From Aquabacter cavernae (GTDB lineage Bacteria; Pseudomonadota; Alphaproteobacteria; Rhizobiales; Xanthobacteraceae): a DNA stretch of 64,000 bases. Position 1 is the stretch's first letter; every line of letters starts with the position of its first letter. The stretch is taken from contig NZ_RWKV01000003.1 of assembly GCF_003993795.1 (NCBI RefSeq), positions 236,836 through 300,835 on the forward strand, in the 5' to 3' direction. This document shows positions 55,484-63,860 of the stretch, one piece after another. The translations under genes were made by a program, and so were the position numbers. The notes under the pieces are model-generated. The model had not been told where the DNA came from and made no database searches. It worked only from the letters and a program-made list of their open reading frames with translations.

Positions 55484-56484
55484 GTCATATTGTCCTTGGA
55501 CCGGCTCATCAGGTCGATGAACACATCCTCAAGCGTCGGGGCGTCGGCGCGGAAGACGAGGCCGGGCCGCGCCCGGAACGGCGCGAGCGCTGCGTCGAGG
55601 GCCTGCGGGCCGCGGCCGGAAATGTGCAGGCGCGTGCCGAAGGGGGCGACCATGTCGATGCCCGGCCGCGCCTCCAGCTCGCGGGCGAGGGCCGCCATTG
55701 CGGGGCCGCTGTCTCCCGCCCCCATGGCCTCCACCGTCACGGTGGTGAGGCCGGAGGCGGCGATCACATCCGCCACCGGCCCCTGGGCGAGCAGGTGGCC
55801 ATAGGCGATGTACGCGATCTCGTGGCAGCGCTCCGCCTCGTCCATGTAATGGGTGGAGACGAGAACGGTGAGCCCTTCGGCGGCCAATGTGTGGATCTCG
55901 CTCCAAAATTCCCGCCGCGCCTGGGGATCGACGCCCGCCGTGGGCTCGTCCAGCAGGAGCAACTCCGGCTGGGGCAGGATGCAGGCGCCGAGCGCGAGGC
56001 GCTGTTTCCAGCCGCCCGACAATTCGCCCGCCAATTGCTTGCCGCGCCCTTCCAGGCCGAGCCGGGCGATGGCAGCGGCGGCGGCCGCCTCGGGGCGGGG
56101 CACCCCATAGAGGCGGGCGACGAATTCCAGATTCTCGCGCACCGAGAGGTCGGCATAGAGCGAGAATTTCTGCGTCATGTAGCCCACCTTGGCGCGAATA
56201 CGACGCGCTTCGGTGCGGATGTCGTAGCCCAGGCACGTGCCGCGCCCCGCATCCGGGGTCAGCAGGCCGCACAGCATGCGGATGGTGGTGGTCTTGCCCG
56301 AGCCGTTGGGGCCGAGGAAGCCGTAGATCTGGCGGCGGCGCACCCGCATGGTCAGGTCGTCCACCACCACATGGGTGCCGAACTGCTTGCGCAGCCCCTC
56401 CACCTCGATGGCGATATCCGCCTCCGGCTCCCGGGCGATTCCCGCCTCCGGCTGCGGGGCGCCGTCCGCCGCCGAAGCCATCAC
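55480..56484 (-). CDS. ABC efflux ATPase (YbhF-like, single ATPase domain)
   Basis: 334 residues. Walker A GPNGSGKTT is near residue 58, signature LSGGWKQR (Trp at the usual Gln position, as in the YbhF/YhiH group), and Walker B LLLLDEPTAGVDPQ. E. coli YbhF carries two ATPase domains; this protein has one. A C-terminal regulatory domain of about 90 residues follows. Energises export of drugs or other hydrophobic compounds with the permease below and the adaptor above. Confidence 0.92.
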   Translation of the reverse strand: MMASAADGAPQPEAGIAREPEADIAIEVEGLRKQFGTHVVVDDLTMRVRRRQIYGFLGPNGSGKTTTIRMLCGLLTPDAGRGTCLGYDIRTEARRIRAKVGYMTQKFSLYADLSVRENLEFVARLYGVPRPEAAAAAAIARLGLEGRGKQLAGELSGGWKQRLALGACILPQPELLLLDEPTAGVDPQARREFWSEIHTLAAEGLTVLVSTHYMDEAERCHEIAYIAYGHLLAQGPVADVIAASGLTTVTVEAMGAGDSGPAMAALARELEARPGIDMVAPFGTRLHISGRGPQALDAALAPFRARPGLVFRADAPTLEDVFIDLMSRSKDNMT

Positions 56485-57458
56485 GCCCCGCCCTGGAGGC
56501 GGACGGTCACCGGCTGGCCGGGCCGGGCATCGGCGGGGACATCGGGCTTCGCCTCCACGCGATAGACCAGCTTCGCCCGCTCCTCGCGGCTATAGATGAC
56601 CGGCGGGGTGTATTCCGCCGCGTCGGAGACGAAGGTGACGCGAGCGGAGAGGGGCGGGCAGCCGTCGCAGGAGACCGCCACCGGAAGGCCCGGCGCCAGC
56701 CTGGGCAGCATGGCCTGGGGTACGAAGAACACCACCTTTACAAGGCCGGGCGGCAGCACGGAGACCACCGGGCGCCCTTCCGGCACAAGTTCGCCCACCC
56801 GGTAATAGAGCGTCTGCACCAGCCCGGCATCGGGCGTGTTGAGGCGGCGGCGATCGAGGCGCACCTGCGCCGCGCTCCGGTTGGCCTCCGCCTGGAGGAC
56901 GGCGGCCTCGGCGGCGGCGATGTCCTCCACGCGGGCGGCGATGCGCGCCACGTCGATCTGGCGGTGGATCTCGTCCAGGCTGGCGCGGTTCTGGTCGTAT
57001 TGGTGCTGCGCAGTGTCGAGATTGGCCTGGGAGGAGGCGCCCTTGGGCACCAGGGATTTCTGGCGCTCCAGCTCGATGCGGGAGAGATCGAGGGCCGCGT
57101 TGGCGCGCCGCTCGCCCGCCTCCAGGATGGCCACTTCCTCGGGCCGCTGCTGGGCGGCGCGGGCCTTGTCGCGCCGGGCCTTCGCCTCGGCGAGGGCGGC
57201 CTCGGCGGCGGCGAGGTCCGCCGTCTGGACATCATCCTCCAGGCGCGCGAGGGCGGCGCCGGCGGCCACCCTGCTGCCCTCCGAGACCGGAAGAGCCGTG
57301 ACGCGCCCGGCTTCCTGCGGTCCGATGAACAGGAGGTCTCCCTCCACATAGCCGGTGAACTCGCCTTCGGGCGTCCGGTCGCAGGCGACAAGCAGAAGGC
57401 CCGCGGCCAGCGCGAGCAGCAGGGGCCGCATCCGGCCCGCCCCAAGACTGGATCTCAT
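56481..57458 (-). CDS. Periplasmic adaptor / membrane fusion protein (HlyD family, YbhG-like)
   Basis: 325 residues. A lipoprotein-like or Sec N-terminus (LLLALAAGLLLVACDRTPEG) contains LVAC, a likely lipobox with Cys near residue 26. The barrel-sandwich lipoyl half FTGYVEGDLLFIGPQEAGRV follows, then a long coiled-coil (LAAAEAALAEAKARRDKARA) and the return half near NTPDAGLVQTLYYRVGELVP. Bridges the inner-membrane transporter to an outer-membrane channel. Confidence 0.9.
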   Translation of the reverse strand: MRSSLGAGRMRPLLLALAAGLLLVACDRTPEGEFTGYVEGDLLFIGPQEAGRVTALPVSEGSRVAAGAALARLEDDVQTADLAAAEAALAEAKARRDKARAAQQRPEEVAILEAGERRANAALDLSRIELERQKSLVPKGASSQANLDTAQHQYDQNRASLDEIHRQIDVARIAARVEDIAAAEAAVLQAEANRSAAQVRLDRRRLNTPDAGLVQTLYYRVGELVPEGRPVVSVLPPGLVKVVFFVPQAMLPRLAPGLPVAVSCDGCPPLSARVTFVSDAAEYTPPVIYSREERAKLVYRVEAKPDVPADARPGQPVTVRLQGGA

Positions 57459-58120
57459 ATGGCGCCGCCCTTCGCCGGTGCGCCGGGCGCTTCCCCAAGG
57501 CCCCGCAGCAGCACGTCCAGATAGGTTGTGACGAAGGCACGTACGTCCAGTGGCGATAAATGGCCGAACAAAGCGTTCCAGACCACGCTGGTCATGGCGG
57601 GCGCGAAGACGAGCTGGGGGAAGCGCACCGCCGCGTCGCTGGTGATGTCACCCCGGGCAAGGCCCCGCGCCATCACCGCGCGCACCAGATCCAGCCCGCG
57701 CGAGACCACCTCGCCGTGATGGAAGGCGGCAAGGTCCGGGAAGCGCGGTCCCTCGGCGATCATCAGGCGCAGGATGGCCTGTCCCGGCCCCTCGATGATG
57801 CGGCTGATGAGCATCTCCGCCATGAGGGTGCACAAGGCGCGGGTATCGCCGGGAAACTGCGCCAGCAGCGCGCCCACATCCAAGAGGACCGGGCTGATGC
57901 GCTCCTTCACGATGGCCTCGAACAGGGCCTGCTTGTGGGGGAAATAGAGATAGAGCGTGCCCTTCGCGACCCCCGCCGCCCGCGCCACGTCCTCCAGGCG
58001 CGTGGCGCCGTATCCCTCGCGGGCGAAGGCATCCAGGGCGGCGGCGAGGATCTGCGCCCGCCGCTCGGCCCGTTCCGCCTCGTCCTTGGCCGGCCGCGCC
58101 CTGCGGGGCTTTTCCGACAC
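57455..58120 (-). CDS. TetR-family regulator of the efflux operon (CecR/YbiH-like context)
   Basis: 221 residues from a GTG after GGGAGA. The helix-turn-helix TRLEDVARAAGVAKGTLYLY is near residue 40, followed by FPHKQALFEAIVKE. The C-terminal ligand domain is typical of the TetR_C group. First gene of TetR-adaptor-ATPase-permease, all with 4-base overlaps, the same order as cecR-ybhGFSR in E. coli. Autorepression through the palindrome at 58143 is very likely. Confidence 0.92.
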   Translation of the reverse strand: MSEKPRRARPAKDEAERAERRAQILAAALDAFAREGYGATRLEDVARAAGVAKGTLYLYFPHKQALFEAIVKERISPVLLDVGALLAQFPGDTRALCTLMAEMLISRIIEGPGQAILRLMIAEGPRFPDLAAFHHGEVVSRGLDLVRAVMARGLARGDITSDAAVRFPQLVFAPAMTSVVWNALFGHLSPLDVRAFVTTYLDVLLRGLGEAPGAPAKGGAI

Positions 58121-58136
58121 GGCGATCTCCCTCGAA

Positions 58137-58164
58137 ATTATGAATGACTGACGAGTCAGTCATT
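58137..58164 (-). promoter_or_regulatory. TetR operator and -10 box of the efflux operon
   Basis: AATGACTGAC-GA-GTCAGTCATT (58143-58164) is a perfect palindrome with 10-base arms, a textbook TetR-family operator. On the minus strand CATAAT (58142-58137) adjoins it as a good -10 box, 17 bases above the GTG start, so a bound repressor would block the promoter. Confidence 0.8.
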
Positions 58165-58638
58165 AGCATGGAGGCAGCCTGCCGTGAAGAGGTGACGGGG
58201 CAAGGGAGAAAGACGCCGGGCTGACGCAGGCGGACGGATGCGTGTCGGCGGGGGAGGACGCGCGGGTTATCGAGGTGAGAGGCGGCAAGACGACAGCGGG
58301 CAGACGAGGACGGGCACGACGATGGGAGGAAACACACAAGGCGTCGTGAGGCGAGGGATAGGGAAATGAAGGCAGACATCGCCCGGCCCGGCTCCGCGAG
58401 GTCCCGCTCGGGGATGGTTCGCGATGCACCCGGTCCCTCGCGTGCCCGGCTCGGCGGTGCCCCATCCCACCATCAGCGGGTGTAGCCGCAAGGCTGATCC
58501 GAGCCGAGGCCCGGGCCGCGCTGGTCGCATGGCCGCTCCACGCGCACGGGCGGTATCCGGCACTCGCCTTCCGGCGCGCGGGCTCTATAGTCGCGCAAAG
58601 CGTGGCCGTGCCGCCATCGCGAGGAGACCCGCGCGCCT
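58165..58638. other. Spacer between efflux operon and gltS, nothing recognised
   Basis: About 470 bases of GC-rich DNA. I see no open frame with protein-like features, no tRNA and no strong terminator. It must hold the gltS promoter. Purine-rich GGGAGAAAG and similar runs near its start have no evident meaning. Confidence 0.5.
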
Positions 58639-59847
58639 ATGACCCGCCTCGAAGTTCCCGGTCTGATCACCTTCACCATCGCCATCCTGGTCTTCTTCGT
58701 GGGCACGGGACTGAACCGGGCCATTCCGAAATTGCGCGAATGGAACATCCCCGAGGCGGTGACCGGCGGCCTGCTGGCGGCGCTCGTCACGCTCGCCGCC
58801 TTTCGCTTTTCCGGCATTGAGGTGGTGTTCGATCTTAATGCGCGGGACATGCTGCTGCTTTATTTCTTCACCGGCATCGGCCTGAATGCGCGGCTCGACG
58901 ACCTGCTCTCGGGCGGGCGGCCTTTGGTGATGCTGCTGGCGCTCACGCTCATCTATCTGGTGATCCAGAACGCCATCGCGCTGGGCAGCGTGGCGGCCCT
59001 GGGCCTGCCGGACGGCATCACCGCCTTCCTGGGCTCCGCCTCGCTCATCGGCGGGCACGGCACCACCATCGCCTGGGCGCCGGTCATCGCCGCCCGCACC
59101 GGCTTTACCGGGGCCATGGAGGTGGGCATCGCGGTGGCGACGCTGGGCCTCGTCATCGCCAGCCTCGCGGGCGGCCCCATTGCCCGCTACCTCATCGCCC
59201 GCAACAATCTGAGCGGCCCGCAGGATGCCGCCCCGGTGATGGGCCTGCCGGAAGAGACCACCGACACGAAGGGCCGCGACGATGTCAGCCATGTGAGCCT
59301 CATGCGCACCGTTCTGGTGCTGAACGTGGTGGTGCTGATCGCCTTCCTGCTGGAGGACGTGGTGGAGCGCACCGGCGTGAAGCTGCCCTTGTTCGTGGTG
59401 TGCCTGCTGGTGGCCATCGTGCTCACCAACACCGTGCCGCGCCTGCTGCCGCGCCTCAACTGGCCCACCCGCACCCGCGCCTTGGCGCTGGTGTCGGACT
59501 TCTCGCTCAGCGTCTTCCTCTCCATGTCGCTCATGAGCATGCAATTGTGGACTATCGGCGGGCTGGGCGTGGCGCTGGCCGTGGTGCTGGCGCTGCAGAC
59601 GCTGGCGGCGGTGCTCTACATCCTGTTCGTGGTGTTCCCGGCCATGGGGCGCACCTATGAGGCGGCGGTGCTCTCCGCTGGCTTCACGGGCATCAGCCTG
59701 GGCGCGACGCCCACCGCCATCGCCAATATGACCGCGGTGACCAAGCTGCACGGCGCCGCCCCGCGCGCCTTCATCGTGCTGCCTTTGGTGTCCGCCTTCT
59801 TCATCGACATCGCCAACGCCTTCGCCATCGGCTGGCTGGTGGGATAA
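58639..59847 (+). CDS. gltS: Sodium/glutamate symporter GltS
   Basis: 402-residue inner-membrane protein with about ten segments in two inverted halves. The family re-entrant motifs are seen as GSASLIGGHGTTIAWAPVIA near residue 130 and SAGFTGISLGATPTAIANMT near residue 350. The opening LITFTIAILVFFVGTGLNR and PEAVTGGLLAALV match GltS. Imports glutamate with sodium. Stands alone; GAGGAGACC lies close upstream of the ATG region. Confidence 0.95.
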   Translation: MTRLEVPGLITFTIAILVFFVGTGLNRAIPKLREWNIPEAVTGGLLAALVTLAAFRFSGIEVVFDLNARDMLLLYFFTGIGLNARLDDLLSGGRPLVMLLALTLIYLVIQNAIALGSVAALGLPDGITAFLGSASLIGGHGTTIAWAPVIAARTGFTGAMEVGIAVATLGLVIASLAGGPIARYLIARNNLSGPQDAAPVMGLPEETTDTKGRDDVSHVSLMRTVLVLNVVVLIAFLLEDVVERTGVKLPLFVVCLLVAIVLTNTVPRLLPRLNWPTRTRALALVSDFSLSVFLSMSLMSMQLWTIGGLGVALAVVLALQTLAAVLYILFVVFPAMGRTYEAAVLSAGFTGISLGATPTAIANMTAVTKLHGAAPRAFIVLPLVSAFFIDIANAFAIGWLVG

Positions 59848-60243
59848 AGGTCCCGCGCCCCTCTGCCTGCATCGCAAGCGGAGGGGGGCGGGGTTCTCTA
59901 CCCATGATTCCGAGGGCGGTTCACCGAGCGGATTGAGTCCCTTCGCTCGGATCCCCCTCCGGCCGCCGCCTTTCCGGGACGTGCGGAGGAGCGGGGCCGC
60001 AGGCATCTCCCATCTCACGGTCCTGTATGTGCCGGAACGGGGATCTGCGGGGTCGGTGCACTCGCTGCGCGAACCTGAAGCACACATGCGCCCCCGCTCG
60101 GTTCGCGGACGGCGCAAAGGCTTCCCATTGCTGGATCCGGCGCCACAAGGGTTTCCGAACCGCCACCATTCCGCGCTCCCCCACGACAGGATCGCGCCAC
60201 CGGGCCGATTCAGCCTTTTGGTGCCGTGTGTTAGAACCGGAAA
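59848..60243. other. Spacer with hairpins, possible CRISPR leader region
   Basis: A GC hairpin at 59858-59886 (CCCCTCTGC / GCGGAGGGG) probably ends gltS transcription. A second stem CCGAGCG / CGCTCGG is at 59924-59950. Open frames on both strands here lack protein-like features. The stretch just before 60244 is not AT-rich as many CRISPR leaders are. Bases near 60174 (CGCTCCCCCA) weakly recall the repeat start and could be a ruined repeat. Confidence 0.4.
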
Positions 60244-60407
60244 GTCGCTCTCCGTGCGGGAGCGCGGATCGAAACGTATTTCCGCGCTTCGGACTGCACC
60301 GTCTCCCACGTCGCTCTCCGTGCGGGAGCGCGGATCGAAACGGCGAATCCGGCGAAGTAGCGGACACCGCTGCGGGTCGCTCCCCATGCGGGAGCGCGGA
60401 TCGAAAC
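60244..60407 (+). CRISPR. Short CRISPR array, type I-C-like repeat, three repeats, two spacers
   Basis: Three 32-base repeats at 60244-60275, 60310-60341 and 60376-60407, each beginning GTCGCTC and ending GCGGATCGAAAC, separated by two unrelated 34-base spacers. Repeats 1 and 2 are identical; repeat 3 differs at two positions and restores a perfect GCTCCC / GGGAGC stem. Length, stem and the GGATyGAAAC end match the I-C repeat class. The orientation by that end is plus. No cas gene is in the window. A possible ruined fourth unit near 60442 is too weak to count. Confidence 0.85.
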
Positions 60408-60505
60408 GCTGAATTCAACGCGGCGATCAATGCCGCCGCCGGTTGCTGGGGCCGCGATCACGCATTCTCAGGCCCATATCGCTCCCCGCCCATGGTTCCC
60501 GGCGG

Positions 60506-60853
60506 CTATCTCTTCATCCGGCCCCCGGATCCGGCTTCAGGCACGAACGGCAGGTGGCACAGGGTCGGGTCGAGCCAATGATGGGCGTCCATTTCCTCAA
60601 GCACCGCCCGTGCGGCGAGGAAGCTGCGGGCGCGTTCGGGGAAATCCGCATCCCGCCAGGAGGAAAGGGCGGTCTGTTCGTGGATCAGGCGGGCGAGCAG
60701 AAGGAGCGCGTTGGTGGCCGGCTCCGGGTCCAGCGGCTCCGCATCGGACAGGAAGGGTGCATCGCGGGGCGTCGGAGCATCCGTGCTTCCCTCCCGCCGG
60801 CCGAACAGGCCGACGGCGAGGGTGGCGTGCCAGCGGGCGAAGCGCGCCTTCAC
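60506..60853 (-). CDS. Uncharacterised protein, translationally coupled
   Basis: 115 residues from a GTG whose last bases are the stop of the upstream gene (GTGA overlap). Predicted cytoplasmic: KARFARWHATLAVGLFGRRE, an acidic middle, then a helix-rich segment TNALLLLARLIHEQTALSSW, and a DAHHWLDPTLCHLPF end. Not recognised. The coupling suggests it works with the secreted protein before it. Confidence 0.6.
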   Translation of the reverse strand: MKARFARWHATLAVGLFGRREGSTDAPTPRDAPFLSDAEPLDPEPATNALLLLARLIHEQTALSSWRDADFPERARSFLAARAVLEEMDAHHWLDPTLCHLPFVPEAGSGGRMKR

Positions 60854-61608
60854 GGTCGCGCGCCCGGGCCGGGTTGCGGCCCCTGAGGTCCTTGCGGGCC
60901 GAGGGGACCCTGGGGGCCGTGGGGCCACTGGCTGGTGAGCTTGCGGGCCTTCTCCAACTGGTCAGGCGAGAGGCGGGCCATCAGCGCGGTGCGCGCGTCC
61001 AGCAGCGCCTGCGCCTTCTTGCCCTCGGCGACGGCGCGGGTGGCGAGGGCTTCCGGCAGGCTGAAGGGCTCGCTCGTCTTGGGCGGTGTCACAGGGTCGA
61101 GGTCCACCATATCAACCACCGCGCCCGCATAGGTGCGCCATGCGTCGAGCTGTTCGGTGCGGATGGCGAGGGCGATCTCCTGCGCCGCCAGCAAGCCCGC
61201 AATATCCAGGGGGCCGGGCGGCGGCGGCGGGGGAGGCGGTCCGCGCCGGGCCTCGCGCGGCGGCGGGGCCTCGCCCTCCGGCCCGTGGTCGTCAGCCATG
61301 GGGTCTTGCGGGGGCGGGGCGAAGTGCGCGGGGACGACGGCTTGCGCGGTTTGGGAAATGAGCGGCGCGGGGGGCGTGACGCGGCTGATGGCGATGCGAT
61401 ACTGGCCGGGCGCGGCCTCGGCGGTGGGCGCCGCCACGGGCTCGGGAGCGGCGGGCGCCGCGCGGGGGAAAGAGGAGACGAGCGGGGACAGGCTGGCCAT
61501 CGGCAGACGCTCCTGCGACTTGGCCGGCAGCGCGTCGCCGTAAGCGAGGCCGCCGAAGATGGCGGCGGTGGCCGCACACAGCGCGAGGGCGGGACGGATG
61601 GACTTCAT
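60850..61608 (-). CDS. Exported proline-rich protein with LTxxQ-like segment
   Basis: 252 residues. MKSIRPALALCAATAAIFGG gives a signal peptide; GGAGG precedes the ATG. The middle is proline/alanine-rich with a run of nine prolines. The C-terminal third is helical and contains ALMARLSPDQLEKARKL, like the LTxxQ repeat of Spy/CpxP-type periplasmic stress proteins, and it ends in GPQGP repeats. Divergent from the two-component system at 61869, as cpxP is from cpxRA, so it may be a target or modulator of that system. Assignment to the Spy family is tentative. Confidence 0.65.
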   Translation of the reverse strand: MKSIRPALALCAATAAIFGGLAYGDALPAKSQERLPMASLSPLVSSFPRAAPAAPEPVAAPTAEAAPGQYRIAISRVTPPAPLISQTAQAVVPAHFAPPPQDPMADDHGPEGEAPPPREARRGPPPPPPPPGPLDIAGLLAAQEIALAIRTEQLDAWRTYAGAVVDMVDLDPVTPPKTSEPFSLPEALATRAVAEGKKAQALLDARTALMARLSPDQLEKARKLTSQWPHGPQGPLGPQGPQGPQPGPGARP

Positions 61609-61868
61609 GACACGGACCTCCAACTGGATTGCGAGGCGAGCCTCGCAATCGGGCGTCCGGAGAGCGCACGGGGTGTCGTGCGGGCCGGATGAGGCCACAC
61701 TCGGCCCGGTTCTTTGCCCCGATAGGTCCGCAGGTTTCCCGAAGGCATCTCCGCTTACCGTCGTTGTTTCCGGACGTTTCCAATCCGGCGCGTGGAAATG
61801 CTGGGTTGCACGCTTTGGGCAGACGCGGGCGCGCGGGTGCGCCAACAAGAGGCAGGAGGTTCCTTGTC

Positions 61869-62591
61869 TTGGATAGCGGCGCTCACATTCTGGTGGTCGA
61901 TGACGACCACGAAATCCGCAAGCTTCTCGGCCGCTACCTGGCGGGCCAGGGCTTTCGCGTCACCATGGCCTGCGACGGGCGCGAGATGGAGGAGAAGCTC
62001 GCCACGCTGCGCATCGACCTCATGGTGCTCGATCTGATGCTGCCGGATGCGTCCGGGCTCGATCTGTGCCGGGCGGTGCGGGCGCGCTCGCGCCTGCCCA
62101 TCATCCTGCTCACCGCCATGAAGGAGGATGTGGACCGGATCATCGGCCTGGAGATCGGCGCGGACGATTATCTGGGCAAGCCGTTCAACCCGCGCGAACT
62201 GGTGGCGCGCATCCGCGCGGTGCTGCGGCGGGTGTCGGAGCGCGAGCCCGCTCCGCCCGCCGGCCAGCGCTTCCGCTTCGCCGGCTTCACGGCCGACCGG
62301 GAAACCCGTGCCGTCCTGGCGGCGGATGGGGCGCCCGTGCCGCTCACCGCCGCCGAGTTCGAGCTTCTCATGGCCTTCCTCGACCGGCCGGGCCGCATGC
62401 TCTCGCGCGACCAACTGCTGGACATCACGCAGGGGCGCGAGGCCGGGCCGTTCGATCGGTCCATCGACGTTTTGGTGAGCCGCCTGCGCCGCAAGCTCGG
62501 GGATTCCGGGGCGTTCCAGATCTTCAAGACCCAGCGCAATGGCGGCTACCAACTGGCGGTGAAGGTGGATGTGTCGGAGACCGTGGGGTGA
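61869..62591 (+). CDS. OmpR-family response regulator
   Basis: 240 residues from a TTG start, chosen because AGGAGG (61854-61859) lies nine bases upstream and no ATG or GTG fits. The receiver domain has HILVVDDDHEI, the phospho-acceptor Asp55 in LMVLDLMLPD, the Thr in IILLTAMKED and Lys in LGKPFNPREL. The winged-helix output domain ends FKTQRNGGYQLAV. The stop overlaps the kinase start by four bases (GTGA). Confidence 0.93.
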   Translation: MDSGAHILVVDDDHEIRKLLGRYLAGQGFRVTMACDGREMEEKLATLRIDLMVLDLMLPDASGLDLCRAVRARSRLPIILLTAMKEDVDRIIGLEIGADDYLGKPFNPRELVARIRAVLRRVSEREPAPPAGQRFRFAGFTADRETRAVLAADGAPVPLTAAEFELLMAFLDRPGRMLSRDQLLDITQGREAGPFDRSIDVLVSRLRRKLGDSGAFQIFKTQRNGGYQLAVKVDVSETVG

Positions 62592-63859
62592 GTTCCGCCT
62601 GGGATACCCTGCGGGTCCGGGTGACGGTTCTGCTGGTGGGGGCGATCCTGCTGGTGGTGAGCCTCGCCTCGTCCCTGTCCTTTTTCTTCATGGGGCCGGG
62701 CCGCTTCCAGGCTATGGACGATGCCATGGCGGCGCGCATCGCCGTGCCGCTCTCCATGGCCGAGGCGGCGGGGCCCGGCGCGAACCTCGGCCCCGCCGTG
62801 CGCGCCGCCACCCCGGACGGCCATGTGGTGGGGCCCATGGCGCAGGGTCTCGGCGAGGCATTGGAGCGGCTGGGCTTCCGGAACACGGTCAGCGTGGTGG
62901 CCTTGGAGCAGGGCGGACCGCCGCAGGCCGCCGTGCGCCTGTCCGATGGGCGCGTCCTGATGGTGCCCCTCTTCATGCCGCCGCCGCCCGCCAACCGGTT
63001 CTGGGAAATGCTGTTCTGGTTCCTGCTCATCGCCATGGGCACGGCGGTGGCTACCGCCTTCGCCATCCGTGGGCTCACACGTCCGCTGGCCATCATCGAG
63101 GATGCGCTGGCCAAGGTGGGGCCGGAGGGGGAACTGCCCCATATCGCCGAGCGCGGCACCGCTGAGCTGCGCGCCGCCGCGCGCACCATCAATCGCCTGT
63201 CGGAGCGCTTGAAGGCGGCCATGGAAAGCCGCATGCGCATCGTCGCCGCCGCCGCCCATGACCTGCGCACCCCCATGACGCGCCTGCGCCTTCGGGCGGA
63301 ATTCCTGCCCGAGGATGTGGATCGGGAAAAATGGCTTCAGGATCTCGACGAACTGGACCGCATCGCCGATAGCGCCATCCGCCTGGTGCGCGAAGAGGTG
63401 GAGAAGGACGCCAAGACGCCCCTCGCGCTGGATCGCCTCGCCGCCGAGGTTGCGGGGGAATTGCGGGACATGGCGCTGCCCGCCGAACTCGTGCGCACGG
63501 AGGAGGCCAATGTGCTGGGCCATCCGCTGGCGTTGAAGCGGGCGCTGCGCAACCTCGCCATCAATGCGGCCACCCATGGCCGGCACGCGCGCCTCAGCGT
63601 GTTCGCGCGTGGCGAGGAAGCGGTGCTGGAAGTGCGGGATGAGGGGCCGGGCATTCCCGAGGCGCTGCTGGCGCGGGTGTTCGAGCCCTTCTTCCGCGTG
63701 GATTCGGCGCGCCAGAATAGCGGGCCGGGCACCGGGCTGGGTCTCGCCATCGCGCGGGAGATCGTGGAGCGCCACGGCGGCACGCTCACCATCTCCAATG
63801 CCCCGGAAGGCGGCCTTCTCCAGGTGATCCGCCTTCCCCTCGCGCCGCCGCAGCGGTGA
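62588..63859 (+). CDS. Sensor histidine kinase (EnvZ-like)
   Basis: 423 residues from a GTG overlapping the regulator stop. Two membrane segments (VLLVGAILLVVSLASSLSFF and FWFLLIAMGTAVATAFAIRG) bracket a periplasmic domain of about 110 residues. HAMP, then the H-box VAAAAHDLRTPMTRLRLRAE with His near residue 224, the N-box NLAINAATHG (Ala replacing one usual Asn position), G1 VRDEGPGIP and G2 PGTGLGLAIA follow. Phosphorylates the regulator at 61869. The periplasmic domain may sense the exported protein encoded divergently. Confidence 0.93.
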   Translation: MSSAWDTLRVRVTVLLVGAILLVVSLASSLSFFFMGPGRFQAMDDAMAARIAVPLSMAEAAGPGANLGPAVRAATPDGHVVGPMAQGLGEALERLGFRNTVSVVALEQGGPPQAAVRLSDGRVLMVPLFMPPPPANRFWEMLFWFLLIAMGTAVATAFAIRGLTRPLAIIEDALAKVGPEGELPHIAERGTAELRAAARTINRLSERLKAAMESRMRIVAAAAHDLRTPMTRLRLRAEFLPEDVDREKWLQDLDELDRIADSAIRLVREEVEKDAKTPLALDRLAAEVAGELRDMALPAELVRTEEANVLGHPLALKRALRNLAINAATHGRHARLSVFARGEEAVLEVRDEGPGIPEALLARVFEPFFRVDSARQNSGPGTGLGLAIAREIVERHGGTLTISNAPEGGLLQVIRLPLAPPQR

Positions 63860-63860
63860 A

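Noticed and set aside
59921..60430. Minus-strand open frame with repeated FRSALPHGER
   Set aside because: The repeated peptide is only the translation of the CRISPR repeats.
60442..60473. Possible fourth CRISPR repeat one spacer length after repeat 3
   Set aside because: Only the first few bases (GTTGCT) and scattered positions match; not enough to call.
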